From assembly GCA_002293065.1 (NCBI GenBank), contig DBCN01000070.1:955-6590 (forward strand): 5,636 nt of DNA, given 5' to 3'. Made by a program: the position numbers and the translations under genes. The stretch is from Opitutia bacterium UBA957 (lineage in GTDB: Bacteria > Verrucomicrobiota > Verrucomicrobiia > Opitutales > UBA953). Below, piece by piece: positions 4,840-5,636 of this stretch (position 1 is the stretch's first letter; each line of letters opens with the position of its first letter). The notes under the pieces are model-generated. The model did not search any database, was not told the origin of the DNA, and saw only the letters and a list, made by a program, of their open reading frames with translations.

Positions 4840-5636
4840 ATCAAAGACACCTCGGTGACGAAGGTGTCGACCTGACCGGGCTCCGCGAAACGGAGCCCGT
4901 TCTTGTGTTCAGGGCTGTTGGGCGGGCCCATCCAAGGCTCGACGCAGTAATAAGGCGCTTCCGGGTCGGGCGTCCAGGTGACGACGCTCGCCCATGCGCC
5001 CGGGATCGGCTCTTCGCCGACCTTCACGCTGATGTCTTCTTCGCCCGACTTCGGGCCGAAGCTGACCGTCGCCGACTTGAGGTTCGTGAAGATGCAGTCC
5101 GAGAGGTGCGGGCTGTCGAATCCGATCGCCTCGACCCCCTTGAGTTCGGCGAAAGGCACGAGCTTGCCGTCGGCGGCGTGGCGCCACTGCTTCTTCGAGG
5201 GGATCTTCACGACGTAGTCGCGGCGGCTCAGGCCGGCGTGCCACGGGAGCGTGAAGTAGAAATGGTGACCGGCACACCAAGGCAGCGGCTGGGCGTCGCG
5301 GTTCTCGAATTCGAAGGTGATGCGCAGGAACAGCTCGAGGAAGTCGAAGCGGACCCTGAAGTCGTAGGCGAAGGGATAGCAGTTCCGGCCGCGTTCGTCC
5401 TGGATCAGCCGGACCACGGCGTGCTTGGGGCCGCTCTCGAGGATCTCGAACGCCGAGTCGCGGGCGAAGCCATGCTGCGGCATCGGTCGCTTGACGCCGT
5501 CGGCGGCCTTCCAGGCGAACTTCTCGCCGTCGGCGTAGTTGCGTCCCATGAACGGAAAGAGGATCGGGTTGCCGCCGCGGACGGGGCCGATCTTGTCGAG
5601 GTCCATCGGCGCGCCTTCGGGCCAGAAGAGGATCTC
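4836..5636 (-). CDS. Aldose 1-epimerase (mutarotase) family protein, N-terminus cut by window edge
   Basis: Aldose 1-epimerases interconvert alpha and beta anomers of free or phosphorylated sugars in the cytoplasm. The minus frame is open for 266 codons to base 5636. The first ATG in view (5606) is unlikely to be the start. The ten codons before it read EILFWPEGAP, matching the family's early strand before the conserved NPILFPFMGR, so perhaps 15-30 residues are missing. Counting from Met at 5606: NPILFPFMGR (13-22), QHGFARD with His45 (44-50), CAGHHFYF with the second catalytic-type histidine at 114 or 115 (111-118), and YCVEPWMGPPNS with Glu223, the expected catalytic base (220-231). The protein is a single beta-rich domain. 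It is more like the LacX/Slr1438-type epimerases than classical GalM, judged from HGFAR and the EPW-x-GPPN ending. The exact substrate (hexose or hexose-6-phosphate) cannot be told. No sugar-pathway genes are visible next to it. Confidence 0.9.
   Translation of the reverse strand, partial: EILFWPEGAPMDLDKIGPVRGGNPILFPFMGRNYADGEKFAWKAADGVKRPMPQHGFARDSAFEILESGPKHAVVRLIQDERGRNCYPFAYDFRVRFDFLELFLRITFEFENRDAQPLPWCAGHHFYFTLPWHAGLSRRDYVVKIPSKKQWRHAADGKLVPFAELKGVEAIGFDSPHLSDCIFTNLKSATVSFGPKSGEEDISVKVGEEPIPGAWASVVTWTPDPEAPYYCVEPWMGPPNSPEHKNGLRFAEPGQVDTFVTEVSLM

Noticed and set aside
5604..5606. ATG at 5606 as the real start of the epimerase gene
   Set aside because: The frame stays open to the window edge, and the ten upstream codons fit the conserved N-terminal strand of the family, so the gene is cut rather than starting here.
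1..5636. A novel multi-gene system or defence cassette
   Set aside because: The genes belong to unrelated housekeeping or metabolic families in mixed orientation without tight operon coupling. Nothing links them as one system, and no nuclease, transposase, toxin or reverse transcriptase motif was seen.

Overview
This is a GC-rich bacterial chromosomal window holding seven genes: five complete and two cut by the window edges. Coding strands show strong third-position G/C bias, which also produces long spurious ORFs on the opposite strands. Several start codons lack a good Shine-Dalgarno sequence. The gene set (pyruvate kinase, TrmB, SCD-type desaturase, a CTGNFYRS-type low-molecular-weight phosphatase, aldose-1-epimerase-like protein) and G/C-rich hexad-like intergenic repeats fit a free-living heterotroph. 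My tentative guess is Verrucomicrobiota or a neighbour (PVC group), but no RNA gene or marker here proves it.

Left part (1-2286): two minus-strand genes, trmB (2068-1460) followed 95 bp downstream by pyruvate kinase (1364 to beyond base 1). The gap between them holds a perfect 9-bp inverted repeat in what would be the pyk leader. Upstream of trmB lies a 218-bp divergent region. It contains a striking array of G-runs on the plus strand (2118-2194), including a textbook quadruplex motif, and then two small hairpins leading to the next gene.

Middle (2287-4075): two plus-strand genes. The first encodes an unrecognised 147-aa acidic/helical protein. A 157-bp gap with three predicted hairpins separates it from a complete membrane fatty-acyl desaturase, which carries all three histidine boxes plus a long Ala/Glu/Arg-rich helical C-terminal tail.

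Right part (4076-5636): a minus-strand low-molecular-weight tyrosine-phosphatase-like gene converges on the desaturase, with 12 bp between the stop codons. A small plus-strand lipoprotein gene diverges from the phosphatase across a 36-bp gap. That lipoprotein gene converges, with 10 bp between stops, on an aldose-1-epimerase-family gene that runs off the right edge. Both convergent junctions carry short hairpins overlapping stop codons.

The genes look like independent housekeeping or metabolic units (glycolysis, tRNA modification, lipid desaturation, sugar mutarotation) rather than one operon or system. I see no mobile element, CRISPR, defence cassette or tRNA. The most notable items are the quadruplex-prone tract between trmB and the unknown gene, the altered cation-site motif in pyruvate kinase, the desaturase tail, and the unrecognised 147-aa protein.
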